In this document: positions 41,673-44,197 of the stretch, one piece after another
Layout of the letters: each line of letters opens with the position of its first letter
Numbering within the stretch: the first letter of the stretch is position 1
NCBI GenBank assembly: GCA_030840585.1
Contig: JAVEEG010000132.1
Coordinates: 1 to 44,197, forward strand
Direction: 5' to 3'
Length of the DNA: 44,197 nucleotides
From: Frankiaceae bacterium
GTDB lineage: Bacteria; Actinomycetota; Actinomycetes; JAFAQI01
Program-made: the position numbers and the translations under genes
Notes under the pieces: model-generated
Told to the model about the DNA's origin: nothing
The model's database searches: none
Seen by the model: only the letters and a program-made list of their open reading frames with translations

Positions 41673-42742
41673 ACAAGCGACGCGCGGGCATTGCCGCGGC
41701 CGCCACCGCGCTGACCGCGGCGGGCATCGCCGGCGGTGTTGCCGCGCAGCGCCGCGTCGTCGGTCGCGCGCGCAACGCGCCGGATCCGTACGTCGACGAA
41801 CCGTTCGGCGGCCTGCACTCGGTCGGCCGCACCGTGACCGCGGACGACGGCGTGCCGTTGCATGTCGAGATCGACGGTGATCCGCACGCCGATCTGACCG
41901 TTGTGTTCGTGCACGGCTTCACGCTGTCGATGGACTGCTGGTATTTCCAGCGGCGCGACCTCGGCGACCTCGGCCGATTTGTGTTCTACGACCAGCGCAG
42001 CCATGGGTCGTCCGGTCGCGGTCCGCGCAAGCATTCGACGATCGACCAGCTCGGCCGCGATCTGTACACCGTGTTGCAGGCGGTCGCGCCGACCGGTCCG
42101 CTGCTGCTGGTCGGGCATTCGATGGGCGGCATGACGATCCTCGCGCTGGCCGATCAGCATCCGGAACTGTTCGCGAACCGCATCGCCGGCGTCGCGCTGA
42201 TCGGCACCGCGGCCGGCGCATTCGCCGAGACCGCATTCGGCATCCCCGGCGTCATCGGCCGGGCGTTACGGCCGGTCGCGCCGGGGGTAATCCGCGCGGC
42301 CAACCGTCGGGCGACGCTGATCGAACAAGGCCGCCGGGCCGGCAGTGACGTCGCGTTCATGCTCACCCGGCGGTTCTCCTACGGCGACGCCGACGTGCCG
42401 CCGTCGTTGGTCGCGTTCATGGAACGCATGGTCACCGCGACACCGATCGAGGTGATGACCGAGTTCTTCGACACGTTCCTGTCGCACGACAAGCTGAAAG
42501 CGTTGCAGGTGTTGCGATCGGTGCCGACATTGGTGCTCTGCGGCGACCGGGATCGGATCACGCCGGTGCACAACAGCGAAGTCATCGCGGACGCGTTGCC
42601 CGACGCCGAGTCGGTCGTCGTACCCGGCGCCGGCCACATGGTGATGCTGGAACGGCCTGCGGTCGTGAACGGCGCGTTGCGCCGCCTGGCCGCGCGAAGT
42701 CGCCCAGCTGCAGACGGCGCAGACACCGCAGCGACCGCCTGA
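41669..42742 (+). CDS. Alpha/beta hydrolase
   Basis: A 357-residue alpha/beta hydrolase. An N-terminal hydrophobic Ala-rich segment (about 5-27) may be a membrane anchor or a poor signal peptide. VFVHGFTLSMDCW is the oxyanion strand; VGHSMGGMT carries the nucleophile Ser; LCGDRDRITP gives the acid Asp; GAGHMVMLERP gives the catalytic His. The substrate is unknown. It sits between alr and tsaE, where many actinobacteria carry such a hydrolase. ATGA overlap with alr indicates coupling. Confidence 0.9.
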   Translation: MNKRRAGIAAAATALTAAGIAGGVAAQRRVVGRARNAPDPYVDEPFGGLHSVGRTVTADDGVPLHVEIDGDPHADLTVVFVHGFTLSMDCWYFQRRDLGDLGRFVFYDQRSHGSSGRGPRKHSTIDQLGRDLYTVLQAVAPTGPLLLVGHSMGGMTILALADQHPELFANRIAGVALIGTAAGAFAETAFGIPGVIGRALRPVAPGVIRAANRRATLIEQGRRAGSDVAFMLTRRFSYGDADVPPSLVAFMERMVTATPIEVMTEFFDTFLSHDKLKALQVLRSVPTLVLCGDRDRITPVHNSEVIADALPDAESVVVPGAGHMVMLERPAVVNGALRRLAARSRPAADGADTAATA

Positions 42743-42743
42743 C

Positions 42744-43352
42744 GTGCGCGGCGTCGATCCCGCCGTCGACCTCATCTCAACTACGGCGGCGCAGTGTGGC
42801 TCGCTTGCCGAGTTGGCGGACGTCGTACGCCGTTGCGTCGCCTGCCCGGAGCTCGCAGTGCAGCGATCGTCCGTTGTCGTCGGTGACTTCCCCGTCGGTG
42901 CGCAGTTGTTGCTGGTAGGCGAAGGGCCGGGTGCGACCGAAGACGAGGTCGGCCGGCCGTTCGTCGGCAAGGGTGGGCAGTTGCTCGACTCGTTGCTCGC
43001 CGAGGCCGGTCTCGATCGGGGGTCGGTCGCGGTCGCGAACGTCGTCAATTGCCGGCCGCCGGGCAACCGTACGCCGACACCGGCGGAGGCCCGGCGGTGC
43101 ACGATCTGGCTGGACCGGCAACTGCAGTTGTGCGCGCCGTCGCTGGTGGTGACGTTGGGGCTCACCGCGTTGCGCTGGGCCATCGGCTCGGGAGTGCGAC
43201 TGCGCGACATGCGAGGTGCCGTGCACGAGTGGCGCGGAACCCGGTTGTTGCCGACGTACCACCCGTCGGCGGCGTTGCGGTTCGGTCCTGCCGGTGAGCC
43301 GATGGCGATGCTGCGCGCCGATTTGAAGACAGCGGCGAGCGTGCTGTCGTGA
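42744..43352 (+). CDS. Family 4-type uracil-DNA glycosylase (4Fe-4S)
   Basis: Removes uracil from DNA. The 202 residues show the four cluster Cys with family 4 spacing (C31-x2-C34 and C103-x15-C119), the active-site motif GEGPGATEDEVGRPFVGKGG (motif A and the G-P-FVG-GG block), and the C-terminal YHPSAALR. GTG start is 2 bases after the hydrolase stop; its 3' end overlaps tsaE (GTGA). The first 17 residues are weakly conserved in appearance, so an internal start is possible. Confidence 0.92.
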   Translation: MRGVDPAVDLISTTAAQCGSLAELADVVRRCVACPELAVQRSSVVVGDFPVGAQLLLVGEGPGATEDEVGRPFVGKGGQLLDSLLAEAGLDRGSVAVANVVNCRPPGNRTPTPAEARRCTIWLDRQLQLCAPSLVVTLGLTALRWAIGSGVRLRDMRGAVHEWRGTRLLPTYHPSAALRFGPAGEPMAMLRADLKTAASVLS

Positions 43353-43816
43353 CGATCGAGGTGCGCGGTGCCGACGACATGCGCCGGCTCGGCGAAGCGA
43401 TCGCGTCGGTCGCGCAACCGGGGGATCTCGTCGTGCTCACCGGCGAGCTCGGGGCCGGCAAGACGACGCTGACGCAGGGCATCGGCAGCGGTCTGGGTGT
43501 CAACGGAGATGTGCTGTCGCCCACGTTCGTGATCGCGCGGGTGCATCGCGGTGGGCGCATTCCGCTGGTGCACGCGGACGCGTACCGGTTGAGCAGTGTC
43601 GAGGAGATCGACGACCTCGATCTCGACGCGTCACTCGACGAGTCGTTGACGGTGGTCGAGTGGGGTGCGGGGTTGGTGGAGCGGCTGGCCGGCGACCGGT
43701 TAGAAGTCCGGATCGAACGATCGGCGGACGACGCCGACGAGACGCGCTACGTCACGTTGCATCCGGTGGGAGATTCGTGGGCGAGCCGGATCGCCGGCAT
43801 GGGTGAGGATGTCTGA
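43349..43816 (+). CDS. tsaE: tRNA threonylcarbamoyladenosine biosynthesis ATPase
   Basis: ATPase that works with TsaB and TsaD in making t6A37 of tRNA. The 155 residues include Walker A GELGAGKTTLTQG, SPTFVIARVH, HADAYRLSSVEEI and the VVEWGAGLVERL segment, all family signatures. GTG start overlaps the glycosylase stop. tsaB normally comes next; here an enoyl-CoA hydratase-like gene follows instead, so tsaB must lie outside the window or elsewhere. Confidence 0.95.
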   Translation: MTIEVRGADDMRRLGEAIASVAQPGDLVVLTGELGAGKTTLTQGIGSGLGVNGDVLSPTFVIARVHRGGRIPLVHADAYRLSSVEEIDDLDLDASLDESLTVVEWGAGLVERLAGDRLEVRIERSADDADETRYVTLHPVGDSWASRIAGMGEDV

Positions 43817-43817
43817 C

Positions 43818-44197
43818 ATGGACGAGTCGTACGTCGAGGTCTCGGTCGCGGGTGATGTCGCGACCGTGACGATGAACCGGCCGCAGCGCCGAAATGCGTT
43901 GTCGCACGACATGTTGCGCGCGCTGATCAAGGCTTTTCGAGACGTGGCCGGCAGCGACGCGAGCGGCGTGGTGCTGGCCGCCCGTGGTCCGGTGTTTTCG
44001 GCCGGTCATGACTTCGCCGACCTCGCCGGCGCCGACGAAACTCAGGCGCGCGCGATGCTGGAAACCTGCGCCGAACTCATGACGTTGATGCAACAGATCC
44101 CGCAGCCGATCGTTGCCCGCGTGCATGGGCTCGCGACCGCGGCCGGCTGCCAACTCGTTGCCAACGCCGACCTCGCGGTCGCAGCGGAGAGCGCGGG
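43818..44197 (+). CDS. Enoyl-CoA hydratase/isomerase family protein, 3'-truncated by the window edge
   Basis: A crotonase-fold protein, with only the first 126 residues inside the window. It begins MDESYVEVSVAGDVATVTMN, then RPQRRNALSHDML (CoA-binding strand and helix), GPVFSAGHDFADL (first oxyanion-hole strand) and HGLATAAGCQLVANADLAVA (second oxyanion-hole glycine region). GAGG 9 bases upstream supports the ATG at 43818; ATG 43809 in the same frame is an alternative. The catalytic Glu positions lie at or beyond the edge, so the exact reaction cannot be assigned. One base separates it from the tsaE stop. Confidence 0.9.
   Translation, partial: MDESYVEVSVAGDVATVTMNRPQRRNALSHDMLRALIKAFRDVAGSDASGVVLAARGPVFSAGHDFADLAGADETQARAMLETCAELMTLMQQIPQPIVARVHGLATAAGCQLVANADLAVAAESA

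Overview
The window comes from a high-GC Gram-positive bacterium of the Actinomycetota. Support: strong G/C bias at third codon positions, many GTG and TTG starts, 4-base start/stop overlaps between neighbouring genes, several likely leaderless starts, sortase-type LPFTG proteins, and the actinobacterial gene order rpsD-rpoA-rplQ-truA and rplM-rpsI-glmM-glmS-acpS-nnr-alr-tsaE. The genus cannot be named from sequence reading alone.

Layout. (1) 1-3241: end of the ribosomal/RNA polymerase operon (rpsD fragment, rpoA, rplQ with a long acidic tail, truA). (2) 3266-5225: a tiny LPFTG wall protein divergent from a polyprenyl-phosphate glycosylphosphotransferase that would start exopolysaccharide (EPS) synthesis. 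(3) 5230-13805: a compact type VII secretion (T7SS)-like locus. Five overlapping or tightly packed minus-strand genes (WXG100 protein, second Esx-like protein, a 508-residue polymorphic-toxin-like protein, an SseB-family protein, a 133-residue unknown) diverge from a plus-strand trio (three-ATPase EccC/EssC-like motor, EsaB/YukD ubiquitin-like protein, SAF-domain membrane protein). No EccB, multi-spanning EccD, EccE or mycosin is present. (4) 13810-31403: an EPS and cell-surface block with a DUF4012 protein, a secreted metallophosphoesterase with FnIII and LamG modules, a Wzx-like flippase, four further glycosyltransferases, a nucleotidyltransferase/2H-phosphoesterase pair, a polysaccharide deacetylase, a Wzy/O-antigen-ligase-like protein, a PslG-like glycoside hydrolase and a Wzz/BY-kinase. 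(5) 31581-32558: a second, larger LPFTG protein. (6) 32760-44197: rplM-rpsI, glmM, glmS, acpS, nnr, two poorly known genes, alr, an alpha/beta hydrolase, a family 4 uracil-DNA glycosylase, tsaE and the start of an enoyl-CoA hydratase.

How it fits together. In mycobacteria and corynebacteria the interval between truA and rplM holds ESX-4, the presumed ancestral actinobacterial T7SS. Here the same interval is about 29.5 kb and carries a stripped-down T7SS interleaved with a nearly complete Wzx/Wzy-type EPS pathway and bounded by two LPFTG surface proteins. It reads as one cell-envelope island set into a conserved housekeeping neighbourhood. GlmM and GlmS downstream supply glucosamine precursors for cell-wall synthesis.

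The most interesting candidate system is the minimal T7SS with its putative effector and possible immunity or chaperone partners. No tRNA, rRNA, CRISPR array or insertion sequence was seen, and no stretch over 300 bases lacks a gene.
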